Source: JBBUEO01 sp038056915
GTDB lineage: Bacteria; Patescibacteriota; UBA1384; UBA12157; JAENIV01
Reading direction: 5' to 3'
Length of the DNA: 37,007 nucleotides
Assembly (NCBI GenBank): GCA_038056915.1
Contig: JBBUEO010000036.1
Span: forward strand, 1 to 37,007
The position numbers and the translations under genes are program-made. Below are positions 14,963 to 22,523 of this stretch, piece by piece. How positions within the stretch are numbered: the stretch's first letter is position 1; the number at the start of each line of letters is the position of its first letter. The notes beneath the pieces were generated by a model. That model was not told the DNA's origin, made no database searches, and saw nothing but the letters and a program-made list of their open reading frames with translations.

Positions 14963-16291
14963 ATGATTAAATTATACAATAGTTTGACTCGCAAGAGAGA
15001 AATTTTTCAATTTCCAAAAGATCATCCGGTGGGTATTTATCTTTGTGGCCCAACAGTTTACGCCCCAGATCACCTCGGCCATGCCCGGACCTGGATTTTT
15101 TTTGATTGGCTAAGACGTTTTTTGCTTTCTAAGGGTCTTCAAGTAAAATTTGTCCAAAATATCACTGATGTCGGTCATTTGGTTGATGATACCGAATCCG
15201 GCGAAGACAAAATTGAAAAACAAGCAAAAGCTCTTAAAAAAACGCCCCAAGAGATCGCCCGGTTTTATGAAGCCGAGCATTTTCGGGACATGGCAGATTT
15301 AAATATTTTAAAACCAGATGTTTCTCCTCGAGCAACTGACCATATCAAAGATATAATTGACTATATTAAAGTGTTAATTGATAAAGGTTTTGCTTATGAA
15401 AATCAAGGGAATGTTTATTTTAAAGTCAGAGCATTCTCTGGTTATGGCAAACTTTCCCGGCGAGATTTTTCCAAATCAAAGACTGGCGCAAGAGTAGACA
15501 AAGATCCCTTAAAGCGCGATCCAATTGATTTTGCTTTATGGCTCAAAGCTGATCCTTCACATCTCCAACATTGGTCTTCACCATGGGGAGAAGGTTATCC
15601 GGGCTGGCATATTGAATGTTCGGTGATGTCGACCAAATATTTGGGTCAGCCCTTTGAAATTCACGGCGCCGCCTCTGAACTAATTTTTCCTCATCATGAA
15701 AATGAGATTGCTCAAAGCTTTGGCTTCGCCGGCAAGCCGTTAGCTCGTTATTTTCTCCATTCAGGAATGCTGCTTATTAACAATCAAAAAATGTCCAAAT
15801 CATTAGGAAATTTTATCACAATTAAAGATGCTTTAAGGCAAAATGATGCTGATACCATAAAAATCGCCTTTTTAAGCACCTTCTGGCGAAAACCGTTTAA
15901 TTGGGTTAAAAAGTCCTTTTCAGAGGCCAGAAAAATTAAAGAAAAACTCCTTCGCGCCAAAAGCAATGCTCAAAGCGGTCAAGCGATCATTAAAAGTAAA
16001 ATTGAAAAAATTCTCGATAATGATTTTAATACTCCCAAGGCACTTACTTTAATACTCAATAACTTATCTAAATTATCAAAAGAAGATTTCCAATATTTGG
16101 AAGAAATTTTTGGCTTAATACTAATAATAACGAATAAATTATCTGAAGAACAGAAGAAGATGATCAATCAACGGGAGGAATTGAGAAAAAGGGGCGATTT
16201 TAAACAAGCTGATATAATCAGGGAGAAGCTTGAAAAAGAGGGGATTATTATTGAAGATACCAAAAAAGGCCCACAAGTATTGACATTTTAG
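14963..16291 (+). CDS. cysS: Cysteinyl-tRNA synthetase
   Basis: 442 residues from the ATG at 14963; a TTG three bases upstream is in frame but less likely. The HIGH motif is HLGH in LCGPTVYAPDHLGHART (about residues 27-43), where the Cys also contributes to the substrate zinc site together with ECSVMS and HHENEIAQS. KMSKSLGNF is at about 275. The C-terminal part is the short helical anticodon region and ends REKLEKEGIIIEDTKKGPQV. The enzyme charges tRNA-Cys. All active-site motifs are canonical. The last codons contain the -35 box of a downstream promoter. Confidence 0.96.
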   Translation: MIKLYNSLTRKREIFQFPKDHPVGIYLCGPTVYAPDHLGHARTWIFFDWLRRFLLSKGLQVKFVQNITDVGHLVDDTESGEDKIEKQAKALKKTPQEIARFYEAEHFRDMADLNILKPDVSPRATDHIKDIIDYIKVLIDKGFAYENQGNVYFKVRAFSGYGKLSRRDFSKSKTGARVDKDPLKRDPIDFALWLKADPSHLQHWSSPWGEGYPGWHIECSVMSTKYLGQPFEIHGAASELIFPHHENEIAQSFGFAGKPLARYFLHSGMLLINNQKMSKSLGNFITIKDALRQNDADTIKIAFLSTFWRKPFNWVKKSFSEARKIKEKLLRAKSNAQSGQAIIKSKIEKILDNDFNTPKALTLILNNLSKLSKEDFQYLEEIFGLILIITNKLSEEQKKMINQREELRKRGDFKQADIIREKLEKEGIIIEDTKKGPQVLTF

Positions 16292-16308
16292 GTGAAATAT
16301 TGTATAAT
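16280..16308 (+). promoter_or_regulatory. Consensus sigma-70 promoter at the end of cysS
   Basis: TTGACA at 16280-16285, a 17-base spacer, TATAAT at 16303-16308: a perfect promoter whose -35 lies in the last cysS codons. Transcription should start near 16315, giving a leader of about 255 bases before the GC-rich gene at 16572. Confidence 0.85.
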
Positions 16309-16330
16309 TGAGTGTATTTTGAAAAATAAT

Positions 16331-16357
16331 AAAAGGAGGCGGAAACCCCGCCTTTTT
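16331..16357 (+). terminator. Terminator or attenuator hairpin just after the promoter
   Basis: AGGCGG and CCGCCT pair around AAACC and are followed by TTTT. It lies only about 20 bases after the predicted start from 16280-16308. It could end the cysS operon and would also attenuate transcripts from that promoter unless read through. It contains an AGGAGG (16334-16339). Confidence 0.7.
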
Positions 16358-16375
16358 ATGGTTTGAACCGATTCC

Positions 16376-16523
16376 TTCAGGGCGAAAAAAGTTTATATCG
16401 AGCTTTTCAAAGCGAGATAAGCCTTTCAGGGCGAGATGCTGGCTGGGACTTGCGGAGAGAAGACTTTAATTTATTATAAGTCTGCCCCTCCTTCCCTGGT
16501 TCTGGCTAGCATTTTGCCCTGAA
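16376..16523 (+). promoter_or_regulatory. Structured leader RNA upstream of the GC-rich gene, with competing arms
   Basis: Arm 1 (16425-16449) and arm 2 (16499-16523) pair over all 25 positions in plus-strand RNA: 19 Watson-Crick pairs and 6 G-U wobbles, with no mismatch. The rod continues inside with GGAG/CTCC and AGACTT/AAGTCT around an 11-base loop. A second copy of the first ten bases of arm 1, TTCAGGGCGA at 16376-16385, can pair with arm 2 over 12 positions, so two folds compete. Between the copies is a hairpin (16397-16418) with a tandem G-A mismatch. CCTCCT at 16487-16492 is the exact complement of the AGGAGG ribosome binding site at 16555-16560. Together these suggest a switch-like leader; no known riboswitch class is recognised. 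Confidence 0.55.
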
Positions 16524-16571
16524 TAGGGTAAAGATACGCAAAAATCTGTCGCTTAGGAGGCGATGGTAAAG

Positions 16572-17583
16572 ATGCGTTGTACCTTGATAGTTGTATTGAT
16601 GTTCGTCGTCGCCATTAGCATGACGACGACAATGGTGCAGGCGGGCGCCCTCCAGTGGTCGGGTGGCATCTCGATCACGGAACGGACCAACCTTTCGGGG
16701 ATATTCTCGAGGTTGGAAGTCAGCTACAGGGGGAAACTCCTTGGATGCTGGTTTTCTAACTCGGGAGTTTTGCCCCAGTATTTCCAAGGACTGGACGCCG
16801 ATGCAATCGGCATCTTCACTGGGATCCAGAAGATTCAGAAAGTCGAGTTNNNNNNNNNNGGGGCCTGCTGAATTGGGTGAGGGAAGAGGATTTCGGGTAA
16901 CTCTACCAGATCTCCCGGCAAACCCATACACTTTCGAATGGGGCGTCTGGAGCCGGGATAAGCATAATCGCTTAATCCTGGTGATCATACCTATCAGTTG
17001 GAGTTCGGTGCGGAAGTCAGCAGAGAGCTTCAACGTGATGGTCCAGCGGGCTCCGCCGGGATGGCGGGAGATGCCAGAGGTAATGATGTTTGCCCAGCTC
17101 CGGGGTTTCGTCTCGGCGCGAGCAACTCCAGACATGGCAATCCTAGCAGCGGAGCAGGCCTTGCAGAATATGCAGGCGCCAGCTCCGGCCGGTCTTGGTA
17201 TCGGGATAGGGAGAGCGACCTCGACCGGCGTTCAAGTCGGCGAGGGGGTTCTTCTCCCTGACGAGCCGGCAGAGGATCTGCCGGCGATGATGCCGGTGGG
17301 TCCGCAACCGGGCCTAATGCCGGCACCGGCAGTGGTACCACCGCCCCAGATGACAGATGTGATGTTGATTCTGGTGGCGGGGCCGCGGCGGATTGAGGTG
17401 TCGGTGAGTATGGACATGAAGGATGTAAAGAAAGATACGAGGTTGAGGTTTTGGCGGGATGGGGTAGTCTTTCTGACAGCCACAGTCGTCCGGGTAATCG
17501 GTACCGGGGCGATTGAGGCCACAATCCCCGATGCAATGCAATTGTGTCGGGGGGACCAGATCACCATCGGAGGTGCGAGGTAG
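16572..17583 (+). CDS. GC-rich gene for a secreted protein of unknown function, interrupted by a 10-N gap
   Basis: An N-terminal signal peptide (MRCTLIVVLMFVVAISMTTT, cleavage likely after VQA) is followed by a beta-rich region (LQWSGGISITERTNLSGIFS). The sequence then meets the N gap at 16850-16859 and continues in another frame, as expected when the true gap length is not 10. After the gap: DLPANPYTFEWGVWSRD, a Pro/Ala-rich linker (MPVGPQPGLMPAPAVVPPP) and a C-terminal beta-rich module (VEVSVSMDMKD, RLRFWRDGVVFLTATVVRV). ATG at 16572 is 11 bases after AGGAGG; an ATG at 16563 is only two bases away. Its composition (GGG, CGG, GTC, CCG codons) is unlike the flanking genes. I do not recognise the family. 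It is two bases from the next gene. Confidence 0.65.
16850..16859. other. Assembly gap of 10 N
   Basis: Ten unknown bases inside the GC-rich gene. Reading frames on the two sides differ, so the true length is not a simple 10 if the gene is intact. Confidence 0.95.
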
Positions 17584-17585
17584 AC

Positions 17586-18395
17586 ATGAAATCGAAGATG
17601 ATTGCTGTTTTCGTCGCCGTAATACTCGTCCTTTCGGTTCCGTTGGCCGTCCTGGCCAACGAGCCGATCGGGTACGTGGCGGCCGATGCTCAGCCTCAAG
17701 TGCAACATCAGCAACCAGCCGTTCACCCATCACCAAGGACGGTTACCGTCCCGGTCCCGGTCCACCACGATGTGCCTCAACGCGCGTTGACCCCACTTGA
17801 GGCGCGGTTCCTTGGAACCGTTCCTGATGTGCAGGGTCTTCGCGGGATGGTCAAGACACTACTGTTGACTGGAACACACCATGTCCCGGCGTGCCCTACA
17901 CACCAGAAGCTGATCGACGCTGGAATCATTACCGGACCCGATCCAGTATGTCCAGACTGTGGGCAATACCGGAAAGGGGATGCCGCCAGATACATGGAGG
18001 CGTACCAGCTGTTGACGGCTCAGAGATATGTCCAGGCGTCATTGATACCGGGTAGGGACGGGCGCGATGGTGAGCCCGGAGCCGATGGCCATGACGGTAA
18101 GGACGGAGCTGATGGAAAGTGTATCGTCGTTCCATCGGCGCCGGCAAGGCAAGATACGGTGGTCAACAACCACAACTACAACAACAACATTAGCTACACA
18201 TTCGTGTCAAGTACATATCCATCAGGCCAGATGCTCGGCCCGATGGCACCGACGGTGTATTCAAACCAGCTGGTGGGGTTTTCTCTTGTCCCCAGCTGGC
18301 GCATCGACAACAATAACATTCTCACACAGAGCCAGCAGCAGCAACAGTTGATGAAGCAGAACCAAGAGGTCGGCATTAACGTTGCCGGCCCGTAG
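17586..18395 (+). CDS. Secreted protein with collagen-like Gly-X-Y stretch and Q-rich tail
   Basis: 269 residues from the ATG at 17586, preceded by GGAGGTGAGG; the upstream in-frame start at 17544 is inside the previous gene. A signal peptide (IAVFVAVILVLSVPLAVLA) is followed by a Q/P/V-rich segment, then a helical region with LTPLEARFLG and a possible metal site formed by CPTH and CPDCG. A collagen-like run of about eight Gly-X-Y triplets, rich in Asp (GRDGRDGEPGADGHDGKDGA), comes next. The end is Asn/Gln-rich: NNHNYNNN, then TQSQQQQQLMKQNQ and EVGINVAGP. Composition is GC-rich like the gene before it. It is probably an exported, extended surface or fibrous protein. No family recognised; the Q-rich end resembles the next gene. 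Confidence 0.78.
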   Translation: MKSKMIAVFVAVILVLSVPLAVLANEPIGYVAADAQPQVQHQQPAVHPSPRTVTVPVPVHHDVPQRALTPLEARFLGTVPDVQGLRGMVKTLLLTGTHHVPACPTHQKLIDAGIITGPDPVCPDCGQYRKGDAARYMEAYQLLTAQRYVQASLIPGRDGRDGEPGADGHDGKDGADGKCIVVPSAPARQDTVVNNHNYNNNISYTFVSSTYPSGQMLGPMAPTVYSNQLVGFSLVPSWRIDNNNILTQSQQQQQLMKQNQEVGINVAGP

Positions 18396-18408
18396 ATCGA
18401 ACTACTCC

Positions 18409-18432
18409 GCCCAGCCCCCTCGGGGGCTGGGC
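18409..18432 (+). terminator. Strong GC hairpin after the collagen-like gene
   Basis: GCCCAGCCCC pairs with GGGGCTGGGC around a four-base loop. There is no T tract, so it may act as a stability element or a weak terminator. Confidence 0.6.
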
Positions 18433-18445
18433 GACAACCTCCAGC

Positions 18446-18471
18446 GTCAATCCGCTTAAAGTAAGATTGAC
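18446..18471. repeat. 7-bp inverted repeat in the spacer before the polyQ gene
   Basis: GTCAATC and GATTGAC are separated by 12 bases. Function unknown. Confidence 0.45.
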
Positions 18472-18524
18472 TCTGAAGGGTGAAAAACCTTGACCCATAC
18501 TACCAATTTGCATTGGTGTGCGGG

Positions 18525-18552
18525 TTGACAAAAATTATAATAAGTATATAAT
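18525..18552 (+). promoter_or_regulatory. Sigma-70 promoter of the polyQ gene
   Basis: TTGACA at 18525-18530, a 16-base spacer and TATAAT at 18547-18552. The predicted start is near 18559, leaving a leader of about 43 bases that contains AGGAAG before the ATG. Confidence 0.82.
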
Positions 18553-18601
18553 TAAAGGTCGAAAGTAAAATATAAGTAAACTTAATTATTAGGAAGTCAC
18601 A

Positions 18602-19189
<588 letters not shown>

Positions 19190-19211
19190 AAACAAATAAA
19201 TGCGTAGGTAA

Positions 19212-19242
19212 AAGAAAATCCGCCTTTATGGCGGATTTTCTT
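19212..19242 (+). terminator. Intrinsic terminator after the polyQ gene
   Basis: A 13-bp stem, AAGAAAATCCGCC with GGCGGATTTTCTT, around a five-base loop, with a T-rich right arm. Confidence 0.92.
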
Positions 19243-19288
19243 GATTGTTTAATTTCCCTTTTTGTTAAATTTCAGGTAAAATAAACAT

Positions 19289-20257
19289 ATGTCCACCAAA
19301 GAAGAGCTTAATAATCTATTCAAAATTGCCGAAAAAAAGAACCAAATAGAAAAAATCCAAAAAGAGATAAATAATCCCTTATTTTGGAAAGATCAGCAAA
19401 AAGCCAAAGAAAAAATTGATCAGTTACAACATTTACAAAAAATAATTGAAGAATTTGAGCAAGCCAAAACTCCCGAGCAAATTAAAGCTCTTAATCTTAA
19501 ATCATTGTTAAACGGTCCTTATGATCAAGGAAGTGCCCTTTTATCAATTCATGCTGGCGCTGGCGGCACTGAAGCCCAAGACTGGGCGGAAATTTTATTA
19601 AGAATGTACGAGCGGTTTAGTAAAAACAGGGGCTGGCAATATCAAATTTTAGAAATATCTCCCGGCGAAGAAGCCGGGATTAAATCGGTTACTTTGCAAA
19701 TTAGCGGTTTATACGCGTATGGATATCTTAAAAATGAAGCCGGCGTTCATCGTTTAGTGCGGCTAAGTCCCTTTGACGCCGATAAAGCCCGCCATACCAG
19801 TTTCGCTTTAGTGGAAATTATTCCGGAAATCACTAATACAGAAGAAATAATCGTTAATGAAAAAGATTTAAAGATCGATGTTTACCGCTCTCGAGGTCAC
19901 GGCGGGCAAGGGGTAAATACCACTGATTCGGCTGTAAGGATTACCCATCTGCCAACTAAGATAGTAGTTTCTTGCCAAAATGAGCGTTCGCAACTTCAAA
20001 ACAAAGCCACTGCCTTAAAGATTTTACAATCCAGGCTTATAGCATTAAAATTAAAAGAGAAGAAAGAAGAGGAGACTAAACTGCGGGGCGAACATCTTGA
20101 TGTTGCTTGGGGAAATCAAATCCGTTCCTATGTTTTACATCCTTATAAACAAGTCAAAGACCACCGGACGGGAGAGACATCGACAAATCCGGAGAAAATT
20201 CTTAATGGGGAAATCGATGGTTTTATAGAATCAAATATTAAAAAATTAAAAAATTAA
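19289..20257 (+). CDS. prfB: Peptide chain release factor 2
   Basis: 322 residues. The GGQ motif is at about 205 (SRGHGGQGVNTTDSAVRITH) and catalyses peptidyl-tRNA hydrolysis. The SPF tripeptide that reads UGA/UAA is in RLSPFDADKARHTSFA, which separates RF2 from RF1. The protein is shorter than usual: the first ~30-40 residues of standard RF2 are missing, and with them the region holding the programmed +1 frameshift. The reading frame is uninterrupted. TAAAAT at 19277-19282 sits seven bases before the ATG, so the mRNA might be leaderless, but no good -35 is visible. Confidence 0.94.
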   Translation: MSTKEELNNLFKIAEKKNQIEKIQKEINNPLFWKDQQKAKEKIDQLQHLQKIIEEFEQAKTPEQIKALNLKSLLNGPYDQGSALLSIHAGAGGTEAQDWAEILLRMYERFSKNRGWQYQILEISPGEEAGIKSVTLQISGLYAYGYLKNEAGVHRLVRLSPFDADKARHTSFALVEIIPEITNTEEIIVNEKDLKIDVYRSRGHGGQGVNTTDSAVRITHLPTKIVVSCQNERSQLQNKATALKILQSRLIALKLKEKKEEETKLRGEHLDVAWGNQIRSYVLHPYKQVKDHRTGETSTNPEKILNGEIDGFIESNIKKLKN

Positions 20258-20261
20258 ATCT

Positions 20262-20301
20262 CTCCGATACATCGATCGGAGTCCGACCTAAAGCGTCGGA
20301 C
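20262..20301. repeat. Two adjacent hairpins between prfB and ybaB
   Basis: CTCCGA/TCGGAG (20262-20281) and GTCCGA/TCGGAC (20281-20301) share their boundary base. TCCGA of one can pair with TCGGA of the other, so the folds can exchange. The rest of the spacer to 20402 holds a degenerate A/T-rich inverted repeat (AAAATG and CATTTT units). Confidence 0.6.
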
Positions 20302-20402
20302 AAAGTTCAAAATGACAATTTAAAATGTAAAATAAACTTAGAATTCTGTTAATTTGCATTTTGATATTTGAATTTTGCATTTAAGTGACGAAGGAGCAAA
20401 AT

Positions 20403-20702
20403 ATGTTGGACAAAGCTAAAAAATTATGGGATTTGCAAAAAAAGGCACGGGCGGTCCAAAAAGAATTGAAGGAAACCGAAGTTGAAGCCAAAGCCCAAAA
20501 TGGAGCGATTACGGTAGTTTTTAATGGTGAACAGCATATTTTATCAGTGGAAATCGCTGAAATTATGCTTGATCCGCAAAAAAAGAGAGATTTAGAGAAA
20601 GGTCTCGAACAAGCGATCGCCGAAGCAATTTCTCGAGTTCAGGCAATTGCCGCTGAAAAAATGAAGTCAATCGCTGGCGATCTAAATATTCCTGGACTTT
20701 AA
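20403..20702 (+). CDS. ybaB: YbaB/EbfC family nucleoid-associated protein
   Basis: 99 residues from the ATG at 20403, six bases after AAGGAG (20391-20396); an in-frame GTG at 20385 lies before that site and is rejected. An N-terminal helix (DKAKKLWDLQKKARAVQKEL) precedes the core beta strands ITVVFNGEQHILSVEIAEIM, then a long C-terminal helix ending MKSIAGDLNIPGL, the usual YbaB end. The family forms a dimer that binds DNA. It is often next to recR, but here recR is 5.7 kb away. Confidence 0.9.
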   Translation: MLDKAKKLWDLQKKARAVQKELKETEVEAKAQNGAITVVFNGEQHILSVEIAEIMLDPQKKRDLEKGLEQAIAEAISRVQAIAAEKMKSIAGDLNIPGL

Positions 20703-20753
20703 ATATAGAAATTTCATTAACAGGTTGACACCTCTAAGGTGTACCCATAAAAT

Positions 20754-21311
20754 ATGATGAGACTAATTGTTGGTTTAGGTAATCCTGTAAAAAAATATCA
20801 AAAAACCCGTCATAATCTGGGTTTTATGGTGGTGGAGAAAATTGCTCAAAAAAGGGGAGTGGTTTTTCGTTTGGAACCAATCTATCAATCCCGCTTTGCC
20901 GAGATAGGGGATTTAGAAAATCGGTTAAAGCTTGTTCTCCCTCAAACGTTAATGAATAATTCCGGTGGGGCTGTCTTAAAAATCAAAAACTATTGGAAAA
21001 TAGACAGTGAAGATATTTGGGTAATATATGATGAGGTAGATTTACCCCTTGGAAAAGTAAGAATTAATCTTGGCGGAACTTCAGCTGGGCATAAGGGTAT
21101 AGAATCAATTATCCAAGCAATTGGAGAAAATTTCTGGCGTATAAGAGTTGGGGTTGGTAAAGACGAAAAAGTACCAACCGAAAAATGGGTGTTGAAAAAT
21201 TTTACCCCTAATGAGGGGAAAAAACTAAAGATAATTATTGACTCCGTTGCCGATTCCGTGTTAAAATCATTAAGTAAGGGAATAAAAGAAGAAACTTTAA
21301 ATATTGAATAA
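20754..21311 (+). CDS. pth: Peptidyl-tRNA hydrolase
   Basis: 185 residues, normal Pth length. Catalytic residues are in place: Asn in IVGLGNP, His in KTRHNLGF and Asp in YDEVDLPLGK; GGTSAGHKGIESI is also conserved, as is RIRVGVGK. The enzyme recycles peptidyl-tRNAs released from stalled ribosomes, a housekeeping partner of prfB upstream. Two consecutive ATG codons (20754 and 20757) are possible starts. A TTGACA/TAAAAT pair lies immediately upstream but is too close to the start to be taken at face value. Confidence 0.95.
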   Translation: MMRLIVGLGNPVKKYQKTRHNLGFMVVEKIAQKRGVVFRLEPIYQSRFAEIGDLENRLKLVLPQTLMNNSGGAVLKIKNYWKIDSEDIWVIYDEVDLPLGKVRINLGGTSAGHKGIESIIQAIGENFWRIRVGVGKDEKVPTEKWVLKNFTPNEGKKLKIIIDSVADSVLKSLSKGIKEETLNIE

Positions 21312-21402
21312 CATTCCGACAAATCTATCATTCACGAATAGTCGCTAATAAAAAAATATTAAAAATTAGTGATGATTAGTGAATAGAAAAATTAGTGGAA
21401 TG
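21312..21402. repeat. 91-base imperfect palindrome between pth and rplA
   Basis: CATTCC at the left end pairs with GGAATG at the right; inside, ATTCACGAATAGTCGCTAAT opposes ATTAGTGATGATTAGTGAAT with four mismatches around an A/T loop. It fills nearly the whole spacer and looks like a degenerate palindromic repeat. Confidence 0.6.
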
Positions 21403-21418
21403 ATTTACCTTGAAAAAT

Positions 21419-22270
21419 ATGGGGACACAAAAAGCGGTTAAAAAATTTGAGCTTGAAAATGATATTCAAAAGGAGGGTATTTTAGGTAGTCCCATTGCTA
21501 AACATCATGGAAAAAAGAAGGAAAAGGAAAAAACTAAAAAGATCAAACTTGAAGAGAAAATAAAAGAAAAAAAATTTGAAGAGAAAAAAGAAGTTGAAGA
21601 GAAAGTTGAAACTAAAACTGTTGGAGAAGAGACAGAGAAACCAATAAAAAAAGTAAAAACAGGCAAGGCGAAAATTCGTTCAAAAAAATATCAAGCAACT
21701 TTTAAAAGTCTTGATCGGAATAAAAAATATCCCCCTGAAGAGGCGATTGAGTTGGTAAAAAAAACATCAATATCGAAATTCGATGGGACTGTTGAAATCC
21801 ATATAAGATTAATTAGTCGATCAGTCAAACCTGAACAAGTAAGGGGAATTTTACAATATCCCCATCCAACCGGGAAAAAAATATCGGTAGTTATTTTGGA
21901 TGATAAAACCATTAAAGAAATCGCGGCAAGTAAAAAAACAGAAGCTGATATTTATTTAGCTACCCCAGATTTAATGTCAGAAGTCGCCAAATTAGCCAAA
22001 ATTCTTGGTCCAAAAGGAAAAATGCCCAACCCGAAAGCAGGGACAATTACTGAAAAACCTCAAGAAACTGCCAAGTCTTTAGCTAGTGGTCAAGTTGAAT
22101 ATAAAACCGATGCTTATGGAATTATCCATCAAGTAATCGGCAAAGTAAGTGATGAGCAAAAGAAATTAGAAGAAAATTATCGCGCTTTGGTTTCAAATTT
22201 ACCCGCAGAGAAAAATTTTTCTATTACGGTTTGTTCCACCATGGGACCGGGGATTAAGGTCCGAACATAA
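21419..22270 (+). CDS. rplA: 50S ribosomal protein L1 with long charged N-terminal extension
   Basis: 283 residues from the ATG at 21419 (a TTG at 21410 is also in frame). The L1 core begins at about residue 80 (KYQATFKSLDRNKKYPPEEAI) and includes FDGTVEIHIRL, ILGPKGKMPNPKAGTI and ITVCSTMGPGIKV, all diagnostic. Residues 1-79 are almost entirely Lys, Glu and Val, which ordinary L1 (about 230 residues) lacks. L1 binds the 23S L1 stalk and in many bacteria represses its own operon. Here it is separated from rplK but stays next to rplJL. No clear ribosome binding site is visible, so the exact start is uncertain. Confidence 0.92.
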   Translation: MGTQKAVKKFELENDIQKEGILGSPIAKHHGKKKEKEKTKKIKLEEKIKEKKFEEKKEVEEKVETKTVGEETEKPIKKVKTGKAKIRSKKYQATFKSLDRNKKYPPEEAIELVKKTSISKFDGTVEIHIRLISRSVKPEQVRGILQYPHPTGKKISVVILDDKTIKEIAASKKTEADIYLATPDLMSEVAKLAKILGPKGKMPNPKAGTITEKPQETAKSLASGQVEYKTDAYGIIHQVIGKVSDEQKKLEENYRALVSNLPAEKNFSITVCSTMGPGIKVRT

Positions 22271-22286
22271 ATAAAGGTGCAAAGGG

Positions 22287-22315
22287 TTGACAATAATATT
22301 TAAGTATAGTAAAAT
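22287..22315 (+). promoter_or_regulatory. Promoter of rplJL
   Basis: TTGACA at 22287-22292, a 17-base spacer and TAAAAT at 22310-22315. The start near 22322 gives an untranslated leader of about 200 bases. Confidence 0.82.
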
Positions 22316-22322
22316 AAAATAG

Positions 22323-22410
22323 CCAAAGAAAATAGGCCCCTTCCAAAATCCTTCGAATGTAGTTCTCGGATTTTGTTCGGGATAAGTCCTATCGAGGCAG
22401 AAGAAGTAAT
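22323..22410 (+). promoter_or_regulatory. Probable L10 leader (autoregulatory ribosomal-protein leader)
   Basis: ATAGG...CCTAT and CCC...GGG enclose the strong helix AAAATCC/GGATTTT, giving a bulged stem. The 3' side reads CCTATCGAGGCAG, similar to the conserved part of known rplJ leaders where L10(L12)4 binds to repress translation. Position, upstream of rplJ and after its promoter, fits. Assignment is by position and resemblance; a covariance-model search would settle it. Downstream are a longer A/T hairpin (22397-22458 region) and the GTCTCGC/GCGAGAC hairpin at 22472-22489. Confidence 0.55.
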
Positions 22411-22471
22411 AAGTAAAAGGTTATAGGTAATATGTGGGTTAATGATAACTACTTACTTGTCGCTTCCAATG

Positions 22472-22489
22472 GTCTCGCGGTGGCGAGAC
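22472..22489. repeat. Short GC hairpin in the rplJ leader
   Basis: GTCTCGC and GCGAGAC around GGTG. It resembles other short palindromes in this window and could be part of the leader control or a repeat insertion. Confidence 0.5.
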
Positions 22490-22523
22490 GTTTGTGTAAA
22501 ATAGGACATAATACTAGCAGAAA

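Noticed and set aside
16360..16385. tRNA-like GGTTCAAACC on the minus strand
   Set aside because: No T-stem pairs around it and no acceptor, D or anticodon arms are found nearby. I found no tRNA in the window.
16330..16480. Minus-strand ncRNA from the TATAAT near 16475 to the hairpin at 16331-16357
   Set aside because: No -35 box at the right spacing, and the wobble pattern of the large stem points to plus-strand RNA.
16506..18376. Several long ORFs on both strands of the GC-rich island
   Set aside because: High G+C removes stop codons by chance. Only the two frames with signal peptides and ribosome binding sites are supported.
16450..18600. Assembly chimera as the explanation for the GC-rich island
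   Set aside because: Not excluded, but both edges are continuous without N, the upstream promoter is host-like, and the Q-rich motif is shared with the AT-rich neighbour. Read coverage would decide.
20725..20753. TTGACA-17-TAAAAT promoter for pth
   Set aside because: The -10 box ends one base before the first ATG, so transcription would begin inside the coding sequence, and no later start keeps the catalytic Asn. Probably chance, unless the start is unusually close.
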